A stretch of 64,000 bases of DNA, from the NCBI GenBank assembly GCA_037200685.1, contig JBBCIG010000020.1, forward strand, positions 1-64,000, in the 5' to 3' direction. Position numbers and translations under genes: made by a program. This stretch comes from JAJKIP01 sp037200685 (GTDB lineage Bacteria > Bacteroidota > Bacteroidia > Chitinophagales > Chitinophagaceae). Below the pieces are notes generated by a model. The model worked only from the letters and a program-made list of their open reading frames with translations. It searched no databases and was not told the origin of the DNA. This document shows positions 47,034-55,337 of this stretch, in pieces. How positions within the stretch are numbered: position 1 is the stretch's first letter; the number at the start of each line of letters is the position of its first letter.

Positions 47034-48452
47034 ATGAAAAAAGATAATAACCCATACAGAATTTTAGTGGTGGAAGATAACCCCGGGGATTGGGTAATTA
47101 TCGAGGATTTTTTATCAGACCAAATTCTGGCCCCCGCCATTATACAGGTTGATAGCTTTGCCGAAGCGTCTGGAATTCTAAATGACCCCAAAACAACTTT
47201 TGATATAATTTTATTAGATCTCAGTTTGCCCGATAAAAATGGCCAGGAATTAATTACGGCCATGCTGCAAATAAACTCCGCAAGCCCTATCATTATCTTA
47301 ACCGGGTATACAGATATTGAATTCAGTATAAAATCAATATCCCAGGGCATTTTTGATTATTTGCTTAAAGATGACCTGACGGCTATTACCCTTTATAAAA
47401 GCATCACCTATGCCATAGAAAGAAAAAAAGCAATTTCCCAATTGAAGGATTCGGAAAAACGCTATAGCGACCTTTTTAATTTAAGCCCGCAGCCTATGTG
47501 GGTTTTTAACGCGGAAACATTCGCATTTATCCAGGTCAACAAAGCCGCCAGCGCACTTTATGGTTATACCGAGCAGGAGTTTCTGAACATGACACTGATG
47601 GATGTCAAAATGGAAGACGATATCGCTACCGCGACTAAAGAAATAAGAAAACCAATTGAAGGGGATGGTTCTTTTAAAAGTACTGTTATGCACCAAAAAA
47701 AATCAGGAGAAATTATTAATGTAGAAATTTACAGTACTCCTATAATAATAGACCACAAAGCTTACAGGTCGGTAATTGCTATTGATGTTACCGAAAAAAA
47801 TCAGCATGAGCATAATATTATAAAGGCTATCATAAAAACACAGGAAGACGAACGTTACGAAATCGGGGGCGAGTTGCATGATAATGTTTGCCAGTTGCTT
47901 GCCATCAGCCAAATGAACCTGGGAATGCTTAAGCAAGGACTGGCTGAATCTAAAATAATTATGTTTGACAAGCTTAGTGAACATATTAAAACGGCCATAG
48001 AAGAAATTAGAAATATTTCTCACCGGCTTGCTCCTGCATTTTTCAATGATACAACGCTGGAAGAAGCGTTTGGGATTTTATTTGACAATTTCAATATAGA
48101 AGGAAAATATAAAATTTTGCTGCATTTTAATGAAGCTGCCAGGAAATACAAGATACCTCTTGACATTCAGCAAAATCTCTACAGGATATTGCAGGAACAG
48201 TTGAGAAATATCATGAAGTATTCAAAGGCTTCCGAAATTGAAGTTGATATGGTAATCCATAATAATAAACTAAAAATGCGCGTAGCAGATAACGGGGTTG
48301 GCTTTAATCTAATGGCAGTAAAAAAAGGTATCGGTCTTGCCAACATCAGGCGAAGGGCTGAATTATTCTACGGCAGTTCTGAAATAAATTCGTCCCCGGG
48401 GAATGGATGTGAAATAGGTATTAGCATACCTCTTCCCTTGCCAACTAATTAA
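47034..48452 (+). CDS. REC-PAS-HisKA_3 histidine kinase
   Basis: A 472-residue protein with the same layout as the gene at 40294 but with the key residues intact: receiver pocket ILVVEDNPGDW, acceptor Asp in IILLDLSLPDKNG, PAS at about 140-265 (YSDLFNLSPQPMWVFNAETF), H-box YEIGGELHDNVCQLLAISQM at about residue 281, and HATPase DNGVGFNLMAVKKGIGLANI. It is the last gene of the seven-gene plus-strand run; the next gene is convergent. Confidence 0.92.
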   Translation: MKKDNNPYRILVVEDNPGDWVIIEDFLSDQILAPAIIQVDSFAEASGILNDPKTTFDIILLDLSLPDKNGQELITAMLQINSASPIIILTGYTDIEFSIKSISQGIFDYLLKDDLTAITLYKSITYAIERKKAISQLKDSEKRYSDLFNLSPQPMWVFNAETFAFIQVNKAASALYGYTEQEFLNMTLMDVKMEDDIATATKEIRKPIEGDGSFKSTVMHQKKSGEIINVEIYSTPIIIDHKAYRSVIAIDVTEKNQHEHNIIKAIIKTQEDERYEIGGELHDNVCQLLAISQMNLGMLKQGLAESKIIMFDKLSEHIKTAIEEIRNISHRLAPAFFNDTTLEEAFGILFDNFNIEGKYKILLHFNEAARKYKIPLDIQQNLYRILQEQLRNIMKYSKASEIEVDMVIHNNKLKMRVADNGVGFNLMAVKKGIGLANIRRRAELFYGSSEINSSPGNGCEIGISIPLPLPTN

Positions 48453-48536
48453 ATCTTTCTTCATGTATAAATCAGTAAGATAAGTTCTGGATTTTCCGGT
48501 GGCTCATTTTGTTGTACCGGCGAGTCTCCATGTCAT

Positions 48537-51326
48537 TCAACTACCTTTCTTTTTCACCTCTCCCGGTGAATAGCCATACCTGTCAGAAAAGCATTTGCAG
48601 AAATACGCCGGGCTGTTGAATCCGGTTTGAAAAGCGATCTCGGTTATCGTTCCGCTAAGTTGTTGCAGTAATTGCAATGCCCTTTCCAGCCTGTAGTTAC
48701 GGATCAGTTCATTGGGCGCCTGTCCCGTAAGTGCTTTTAACTTACGGTGAAGCTGGCTGCGGCTAAGATGGACCCCGGCCGCCAGTTCCGTGACACCAAA
48801 AAGTTCATTGTCGATATTTTCTTCAATGCTGCCCCGCACCTGTTCTATAAATACATGCTCGGTGGAAACCACGGTCAATGCATCAGGTTGTATACTGATC
48901 ACCTGTTTGCTGTACCGGTCGCGCAGTTGTTTTCGTTGTTCAATAAGGTTATGGATACGGATGATGAGTTCGTTGCCGTCAAATGGTTTGACAAGGTAAT
49001 CATCAGCGCCAGTTTGAAGTCCTTCAATCTTGCTGCTGCTGCCGGCTTTAGCGGTTAATAATATAACAGGTATATGACTTGTTACGGGTTCGCTCTTCAA
49101 TTCTTTGCAAAGTTCAATACCATCCATCTCCGGCATCATCACATCACTCACGATGCAATCAGGTACCAGCATCTTCGCTTTTTCCAAACCTACCTTACCA
49201 TTGGAGCAAATTTCTACACGAAACTTTGTTTTCAAAATATCACTGATATAAAGTTGCAGGTCGGTATTATCTTCCGCAATTAATACAAGTGGCAGCGAAT
49301 TGTCAACCGGAAGTTCTTCTTCTTCATCAGCGACTAACATCAGGCCATTGCTGTGATTTAAGACAGGGTAAATACTCGCTGGTTCATTAACCATTTCACT
49401 AAGCGAATAAAATTCCGCTGCTATTGGTAGACTCACCCGGAAACTGCTTCCTTTCCCGCTTTCACTTTGTACCGAAATTTGTCCTTTATGTAATTGTAAT
49501 AATTCTTTGGCGAGCGAAAGACCAATACCCGTTCCGCCTTCTGTCCCTGGCACCTGGTGAAATCGGTCGAATATCTTTTCAACTTGTTCTTTGGGCATCC
49601 CTACCCCGCTGTCCTGTATGGTGAAGCGGAGTCTTTTTTCATCATGTTCTACCGAAAATGAAATGCTGCCATTTGGTAATGTAAACCGAAAAGCATTGGA
49701 CAAAAGATTCACCACGATCTTTTCCAGCTTATCGCGGTCTACCAAACCGATAATATTTTCTTCGGGAAAATGAATATGGTAATGAACCTGGTTTTGTTCA
49801 GCCATGCTTTCAAAAGAAGCGCCGATAACTTTGAGTAATGCAGTGATATCTGTTTTAGATACCCGTAAATCCATCTTCCCGTTTTCCAGTTTGCTCAGGT
49901 CGAGTAGTTGATTAATTAATTGCAACAGGCGCTCACCGTTGCGCTGCATCATCCGTATATATTTTCGTTGCGGCTCCGCCGCCGGATTTTCTTCCATTAA
50001 CTTTAATGGGCCAAGCAGTAATGTAAGCGGCGTACGAAACTCGTGGCTGATATTTGCGAAGAAACGTCCTTTAATTTTATCCATCTCCAGTACCTTGGCC
50101 GCCTCCGCTTTTAATTTTGCAGATTGCTTGAAGCGGTAGGCCAGTGCGAAAAATAAAATGATCATCATTCCTATTTGCGCGATAGCCCACGGATTGGGAA
50201 AGCTGTCCGGCAGTATATCATTGTTCCATAATATTCCAAGGAACTGGAAAACGAATAACCATCCAAGCGCCAGCCCCGCCCATCTTGCATAGAGGTCTTT
50301 TGTCAGCATAAGCCTCACCCCAATAACAATAGTGGCGATAAAAGCAATAAGAGAAAAGTAGATGGTTCTATCCGAGGCGGGGCTGATGAGTAATAGCAAC
50401 TGCGACGCCACGGTAACGATACAGGTGTATATCATTACGATCACGATCAACTTATCCCATCCCGGCAGCAATCGTTTTGTCTCAGTAAACGAACGGGTGA
50501 ATTGTAAAATGATAATTGCAAAAAGCGAAGTGAGCAGTCCGAACAGATGGAATTGGAGGACGGGGTGCTCCGGGAACAGCCAGCGGGTCAGGCTATTTTC
50601 CGGTTCCAGTAACTGCATATGGATACCGAGGGTGGCGGCTATACAGGTAAACCAGGTAAATGGTTTTTCGCGGGTGATAATAAAAAACACAAGGCCGAAC
50701 ATGAAAAGGATAAACATGATACCGGTATAAAACCAGGCCAGCATGTCCATGGAATTAGCCGCGCTGCTGATCACACTGCTGTGATGCAATGCGAAATTAA
50801 GTTGCAGTGGCGCGAAGTTAACAGTCCGTTGCAGGCGCCAGTAAATAGTAAGCGCCTCGCCGCCGTGCAATGAAACAGGAAAAAAATTCCTGTTGAATGG
50901 GTTTGCGACAGGCCTCCTGGACAGGGGTGTTAATGTCCCGGTCTCATAATGGGCGATGATAACTTTATCTTTTACGATCCATACATCCGCTTTATCATTT
51001 CCGCGGGAGATACCCGATAAATGCTGCCTGGGTAAACCAATGTAAAAACTATCGGAAGAAAAGGAAGGCGACATCTCTAACTTTAACCACCACGCATGGT
51101 ATGGGTCAATATCCTGGTTTGAATGATAAGGATGAAACAATGCCTTACCTTCCTTTGCTATATCTTCAATACGCAGCGCATTATTTTCGTCTTCCATTAG
51201 CTGCAGGTAAGCAGTAACTGTTTGAAACGGCTGGTTCGCTTCCGCAATAAAAATAACTTTATCCTGCGCGGTTACTTCGGTGGCCGGCAGTAATAGTAAA
51301 AAATATATCAATCCTTTACCTTTCAT
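48537..51326 (-). CDS. Hybrid two-component regulator: 7TMR-DISM, kinase, receiver, AraC HTH
   Basis: A 929-residue one-protein signalling system. A signal peptide and periplasmic 7TMR-DISM extracellular domain (to ~180) are followed by seven membrane helices (about 190-395). The kinase core has H-box ANISHEFRTPLTLLLGPL at about residue 428 and an HATPase domain (DSGVGMPKEQVEKIFDRFHQ). A receiver at about 680-795 has acceptor Asp in CIVSDVMMPEMDG and Lys in DYLVKPFDG. The C-terminal AraC-type HTH (about 830-925) ends with YFCKCFSDRYGYSPGEVKK. It should bind DNA directly, possibly at the direct repeats at 52400-52430. Confidence 0.93.
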   Translation of the reverse strand: MKGKGLIYFLLLLPATEVTAQDKVIFIAEANQPFQTVTAYLQLMEDENNALRIEDIAKEGKALFHPYHSNQDIDPYHAWWLKLEMSPSFSSDSFYIGLPRQHLSGISRGNDKADVWIVKDKVIIAHYETGTLTPLSRRPVANPFNRNFFPVSLHGGEALTIYWRLQRTVNFAPLQLNFALHHSSVISSAANSMDMLAWFYTGIMFILFMFGLVFFIITREKPFTWFTCIAATLGIHMQLLEPENSLTRWLFPEHPVLQFHLFGLLTSLFAIIILQFTRSFTETKRLLPGWDKLIVIVMIYTCIVTVASQLLLLISPASDRTIYFSLIAFIATIVIGVRLMLTKDLYARWAGLALGWLFVFQFLGILWNNDILPDSFPNPWAIAQIGMMIILFFALAYRFKQSAKLKAEAAKVLEMDKIKGRFFANISHEFRTPLTLLLGPLKLMEENPAAEPQRKYIRMMQRNGERLLQLINQLLDLSKLENGKMDLRVSKTDITALLKVIGASFESMAEQNQVHYHIHFPEENIIGLVDRDKLEKIVVNLLSNAFRFTLPNGSISFSVEHDEKRLRFTIQDSGVGMPKEQVEKIFDRFHQVPGTEGGTGIGLSLAKELLQLHKGQISVQSESGKGSSFRVSLPIAAEFYSLSEMVNEPASIYPVLNHSNGLMLVADEEEELPVDNSLPLVLIAEDNTDLQLYISDILKTKFRVEICSNGKVGLEKAKMLVPDCIVSDVMMPEMDGIELCKELKSEPVTSHIPVILLTAKAGSSSKIEGLQTGADDYLVKPFDGNELIIRIHNLIEQRKQLRDRYSKQVISIQPDALTVVSTEHVFIEQVRGSIEENIDNELFGVTELAAGVHLSRSQLHRKLKALTGQAPNELIRNYRLERALQLLQQLSGTITEIAFQTGFNSPAYFCKCFSDRYGYSPGEVKKKGS

Positions 51327-51340
51327 CGTATTATTAAAAG

Positions 51341-51826
51341 TTATGCATAAATCTTCAGATCTTCATCTTTGGTAAGGGAATACAAAAGAATATAGGCAAG
51401 GCAAACAATGAATACTAAACGAAGCAGGCTTAGCTTTTCCCAGGTCGCCGCTCTTGATACAAGGCTTTTATCAACTTTCGCCTGGTACGGTGTATGAATG
51501 ATTGATAGCAACTCGGGTACGAAATAAGTTAATGTAACAATTGCCATCAGGATATACCCCGCAATAACCATCGCGATAAATTTTCTTCTTTTTGTTTTCC
51601 AGTTTGCAACCAGGCAGCCAACAAGAAGTATCATTGTTATAGGATGAATAAGCTCCCAGAAATCACCGGGGTCCAGTCCATATTCGCCCTGGAACATGGA
51701 GAGCGAAGCAGGCGGCGCGACTTTCCATTTCGGAACAACGGCAAGGTGTTCGTAAACAGCTCCGCCGATGACGGTGATAAAACTTGTACCCGCCACTATC
51801 AGCAAAAAAATTTTAAAGGATCTCAT
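51341..51826 (-). CDS. Four-helix membrane protein, DUF1772-like
   Basis: A 161-residue integral membrane protein with four predicted helices (near 5-25, 55-75, 85-105, 135-155). It resembles small DUF1772-type proteins but I would not insist on that family. ATG at 51826 (MRSFKIFLLIVAG) places the first helix at the N-terminus; the longer frame from 51865 adds polar residues and overlaps the upstream gene. It is 14 bases upstream of the hybrid regulator and 1 base downstream of the DUF4440 gene, so one operon is likely. Confidence 0.65.
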   Translation of the reverse strand: MRSFKIFLLIVAGTSFITVIGGAVYEHLAVVPKWKVAPPASLSMFQGEYGLDPGDFWELIHPITMILLVGCLVANWKTKRRKFIAMVIAGYILMAIVTLTYFVPELLSIIHTPYQAKVDKSLVSRAATWEKLSLLRLVFIVCLAYILLYSLTKDEDLKIYA

Positions 51827-51827
51827 A

Positions 51828-52289
51828 TTAATTGGATGACAGTGTTTGTGTATTTTGAAAAGCATCTATTTGCCAGCCCCCGGCTATCTTTTCAACGACC
51901 AGCGTGATCATTCCTTTATCATCCATTTGTCTTCCGTTAGATGGGCCGGTGAGACGACCGGCGATATGAACGATGGCTATATCAGGCCGTAGATAGCGGA
52001 TGGTCTGTACCTCTGTTTTAAGACTGGTCTCTTTGTAAAAGGAATCGAAAATCCCCTGGTGCCCGCTGGCAATAGCGGCCTTACCCTGCAGGTGCATACC
52101 GGTAATGATAACATAATCGGCATTCTCTGCGAACGGTTTGGCGAAGAGGTTGCCATCTTTTTTATTCCAGCCGGTTTCCATTGTCTTTACCAGTTCGCGG
52201 ATCTGTGCGTCGTCAGCAGCGGTGCTGGTTTGTGCATGTGTTGTCATAATAAAGGAAATTAAAGCGATTGCCACAAAAATTGATTTCAT
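51828..52289 (-). CDS. Exported SnoaL-like / DUF4440 protein
   Basis: A signal peptide (IALISFIMTTHAQ) precedes a 130-residue NTF2-like domain: IRELVKTMETGWNKKDGNLF, then FAENADYVIITGMHLQGKAA, RPDIAIVHIAGRLTG and a final beta-strand with WQIDAFQNTQ. This is the SgcJ/EcaC or DUF4440 group, cone-shaped binding folds that are often non-catalytic. ATG 52289 starts the signal peptide; the frame open to 52337 adds a second hydrophobic stretch. It is the first gene of the operon that ends with the hybrid regulator. Confidence 0.8.
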   Translation of the reverse strand: MKSIFVAIALISFIMTTHAQTSTAADDAQIRELVKTMETGWNKKDGNLFAKPFAENADYVIITGMHLQGKAAIASGHQGIFDSFYKETSLKTEVQTIRYLRPDIAIVHIAGRLTGPSNGRQMDDKGMITLVVEKIAGGWQIDAFQNTQTLSSN

Positions 52290-52382
52290 AAAAAAATTTT
52301 TAATAAATGAAATAATGAAGGGCAAATTTGCTTGCAAATTTGCTTGAGATACAACTACCCTGGTAGCGAAGACTTTAAAATT

Positions 52383-52430
52383 TGTCGCATGCGGGATGCG
52401 ATGCGACAGGATTGCAAAAGGATGCGACAG
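52383..52430 (-). promoter_or_regulatory. GATGCGACAG direct repeats, candidate operator
   Basis: The ten-base word GATGCGACAG occurs at 52400-52409 and 52421-52430, exactly 21 bases apart, and TGTCGCAT at 52383-52390 is its inverted partner. A 21-base period places the copies on the same face of the helix, which is the usual binding mode of AraC-type proteins. The repeats lie 95-140 bases upstream of the first gene of the operon encoding the AraC-type hybrid regulator. Binding is inferred. Confidence 0.55.
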
Positions 52431-52475
52431 CCGGCCCGGATGGATCCAAACGATTGATTTGTTCAGGAATTTGAT

Positions 52476-52952
52476 TTAATCAAAAACCGCCTCGATTAAC
52501 TTTTCGTCATTATCCAGTTGCATAAGATAATAGGCAAGATGGCAGCCCATATCGAATGCGTGTTTGTCTACTGTGTACCTTGTATTATTTCCTGGATATT
52601 CATTAGACCATGCATATTGTTTGTGCAGGCATTTGTATAATTCCGAATTTTTATCACGAAAATTCTCCCCTAACTTTTTATTCCATGCTGCGTCCTCATC
52701 AGTCAGCCGCCATTTTAATAGCTTTATCGCCTCAAATTGCGCTGGAGGAACTTTACGGCCGCTGGGACTATAGTTGGGACGATACTCTGCAAGCGCTTCC
52801 TCGTAGTATGACGCCATATTGTTACTTATTGTTTGTTGCCAGGGGTCCAGGCAATCACATCGATCCTTTGCTTCAGTCTTGTACCTATCTTCCCATGTGT
52901 CTCCGCAACCGGCTAGCAACAGGAGTAATAGGTAAACAGGGAGTTGTTTCAT
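52476..52952 (-). CDS. Hypothetical lipoprotein
   Basis: A 158-residue protein with signal and lipobox (LLLLLLAGC). The body has several Cys (DRCDCLDPWQ, LYKCLHKQYAW, DMGCHLAYYLMQ) and a helical content. I recognise no family. It has its own gap upstream, and the operator-like repeats lie just downstream of it, so it is probably not part of the regulator operon. Confidence 0.55.
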   Translation of the reverse strand: MKQLPVYLLLLLLAGCGDTWEDRYKTEAKDRCDCLDPWQQTISNNMASYYEEALAEYRPNYSPSGRKVPPAQFEAIKLLKWRLTDEDAAWNKKLGENFRDKNSELYKCLHKQYAWSNEYPGNNTRYTVDKHAFDMGCHLAYYLMQLDNDEKLIEAVFD

Positions 52953-53050
52953 AACCAGGAATAATGGTGAAGATTCTTACCAAGATACGTCAAATAAAGA
53001 TTGCATCCCGCTGGTCCATTATATGGCATATCATTTGAACTATTAAACTT

Positions 53051-53284
53051 ATGAATGCAAATATTGCCAAATTAGTAACAGAATTAAACGACCTTGATCT
53101 TCAGCCACTAATGGTGGAAGGAAAAATGATAAAGCCAAGTCAGTGTTTCCGCTATGAAACGGATCCGCTGCATTTTATGTTTAATACGAATTGCCCTGAT
53201 GAATTGAAGGAGCGGGTTAATGCAATTTTCGGAAAATATAATGCTGCTGGCAGCAACAGGGAATCTGCTCAAAAAGTAGTGTGA
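53051..53284 (+). CDS. Small hypothetical protein
   Basis: Seventy-seven codons from ATG at 53051. The product is soluble, with YETDPLHFMFNTNCPDELKE at its centre and a charged helix at the end. It is the only plus-strand frame in this gap with protein-like composition. I do not recognise it; it could be spurious, although it has a normal start after an AT-rich leader. Confidence 0.45.
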   Translation: MNANIAKLVTELNDLDLQPLMVEGKMIKPSQCFRYETDPLHFMFNTNCPDELKERVNAIFGKYNAAGSNRESAQKVV

Positions 53285-53382
53285 TGCGGAATTATTTATC
53301 ACAGGTATTCACTGCTAATATAATAACCGCTCTGGAAGAAGGCTGCGGTAGTTTTTTATAATCTATCACACTAACCTCGTAA

Positions 53383-55335
53383 TTATAAACTACCCGGAAT
53401 GTATTCCTTCTTTATGCCCAGTTTTTTCATTTTGGATTTCAAAGTGGAAGGTGGAAGATTCAGCACTTCAGCTGCACCACCGGCGCCCCATATTCTACCG
53501 TTACACTTTTTAAGCACAGTCATAATATAATCCCGCTCATTTTCATGAATGGTCTTCATGCGTACATCTTCACTACCCGTACCCATCTCCTTTTTTTGAA
53601 TAACGGGCAGTAAAATATCTTCAATGACTGACGCCTTCGTTAGCAGTATGCTTCTTTCAATTAAATGCTCCAGTTCGCGGATATTGCCGGGCCAATTGTA
53701 CGCCATCATATTTTTTAGTACTTTATCCGATAAGCCGGTAATCTTTTTCCCGGTTTTACGATTATAATAATTCATAAAATAATAAGCAAGCGCCGGTATA
53801 TCTTCTTTGCGTTCACGCAGCGGCGGCAACGTTACAGGAAAAACATTCAAACGGTAATATAAGTCAAGCCGGAAGCGTCCTTCCGCTACTTCCTTTTCCA
53901 AATTACGGTTCGTGGCCGCGATGATACGGACATCAACTTTAACCGGGGCCTTAGCACCAATACGTTCTATTTCTTTTTCCTGGAGAACCCGTAACAATTT
54001 TACCTGCAATTCAACCGGCATTTCACCAATCTCGTCAAGAAATATTGTTCCCGTATCAGCCAGCTCAAACTTTCCAATTCTTTTTTCCGTTGCGCCGGTG
54101 AAAGACCCTTTCTCATGCCCGAACAATTCAGATTCAATCAGGGTAGCAGGAAGCGCCGCGCAATTTACTTTTACAAACGGCTTTCCCCTGCGGGGTGAAA
54201 GATGGTGAATACAATCGGCGATTCTTTCTTTACCCGTACCGCTTTCCCCCATAATAAGTACGGAAGTATCCGAAGGCGCAACTTGTGTGATATGATCAAA
54301 TACATTTAATAACAGGTGGCTTTTCCCGATAATTCCATCAAACCCCTCCATACCTGCGGAAGGTTCAGCAATGTCACGGAAATTTAATTCGCTGGTAGTT
54401 CTTGTACTCTTTTTTCCATTGTCCAACATCGTTTCTATACTATTCGTTAATGTCTGTTGCAGGCGGCTGAACAGTTCAATGTACCCGGTATGATAAGCGT
54501 CAGGCCTGCGGCTATAAAAACAAAAATTAAAAAGCCGGCCGGTTGAAAAATGTAATGGCAATGACAAATGTGACTTCATCTGGAATGTGCCGGCGAATAA
54601 TTTCTTGAAAGACGGTTGCCTGCAAATTTGCTCAAATGCTTTTTCATTATACAATGCCGGCATTGTATCAGGCGTTGTAGTTTTCACTAATGTTTCTGCT
54701 TCGGTCATATTTAAACCAGTAATATTCAGTAATTCAGGGATTCCTATTGTTTGATATTCATCGTAACCAATTCTCAAAAAGCTTAATGCATGGCAGGAAA
54801 TATCGCCGATCGTATTAAATCCCGCTGCAACAAAATCAAAGGGAATATAAGCCTGGAGGGTGCGCCCTGTTTTAAGTAACTTTTTTTCCCAGCTATCATC
54901 GCCGGTTATAATCGCAGACAATTGATTTCGTAAAACGGCTTCTCGTTTGAATGAAGCTTCCATACTGTGCTCATGCCGGTATTGTGCGATTTCGAGTGCT
55001 ATCAGCAAGTCTTTTTCCCGGAAAGGCTTTACCAAAAACCCGTAAGGCTGTGTGGCCTTCGCAGCATTCAATACATCTTCATTAGAGTTAGCAGACAGGT
55101 ACACAAAGGCAATATTATCTTCCCGTAATTGTTTGGCCAGATCTATGCCTGTTTGTTTTCCCGAAAGAAAAATATCCAATAGTACAAGATCAGGCTTTAC
55201 CTGTTCAATCAGCTCCTTTGCCTTTGCTACGCTCCGGGCGATGCCGCAAACGGTATAAGCTGACCGCACCAGCATCGACTGCAGGTAGTTAGCTTCTACA
55301 AACTGATCTTCCACGATCAGGACGTTTTTTTTCAT
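53383..55335 (-). CDS. Sigma-54-dependent response regulator (REC, linker domain, AAA+, Fis HTH)
   Basis: A 650-residue protein. Receiver at 1-120 (VLIVEDQFVEANY, acceptor Asp in LVLLDIFLSGKQTG, Lys in GFLVKPFRE). A middle segment of ~200 residues is GAF-like. The AAA+ domain (about 335-565) has Walker A GESGTGKER, the sigma-54 contact loop GSFTGA (a variant of GAFTGA) and Walker B TIFLDEIGEM. The C-terminal Fis-type HTH (PPSTLKSKMKKLGI) should bind an enhancer site. The TPR kinase is encoded 2 bases upstream. It should need sigma-54 to act. Confidence 0.93.
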   Translation of the reverse strand: MKKNVLIVEDQFVEANYLQSMLVRSAYTVCGIARSVAKAKELIEQVKPDLVLLDIFLSGKQTGIDLAKQLREDNIAFVYLSANSNEDVLNAAKATQPYGFLVKPFREKDLLIALEIAQYRHEHSMEASFKREAVLRNQLSAIITGDDSWEKKLLKTGRTLQAYIPFDFVAAGFNTIGDISCHALSFLRIGYDEYQTIGIPELLNITGLNMTEAETLVKTTTPDTMPALYNEKAFEQICRQPSFKKLFAGTFQMKSHLSLPLHFSTGRLFNFCFYSRRPDAYHTGYIELFSRLQQTLTNSIETMLDNGKKSTRTTSELNFRDIAEPSAGMEGFDGIIGKSHLLLNVFDHITQVAPSDTSVLIMGESGTGKERIADCIHHLSPRRGKPFVKVNCAALPATLIESELFGHEKGSFTGATEKRIGKFELADTGTIFLDEIGEMPVELQVKLLRVLQEKEIERIGAKAPVKVDVRIIAATNRNLEKEVAEGRFRLDLYYRLNVFPVTLPPLRERKEDIPALAYYFMNYYNRKTGKKITGLSDKVLKNMMAYNWPGNIRELEHLIERSILLTKASVIEDILLPVIQKKEMGTGSEDVRMKTIHENERDYIMTVLKKCNGRIWGAGGAAEVLNLPPSTLKSKMKKLGIKKEYIPGSL

Positions 55336-55337
55336 AA

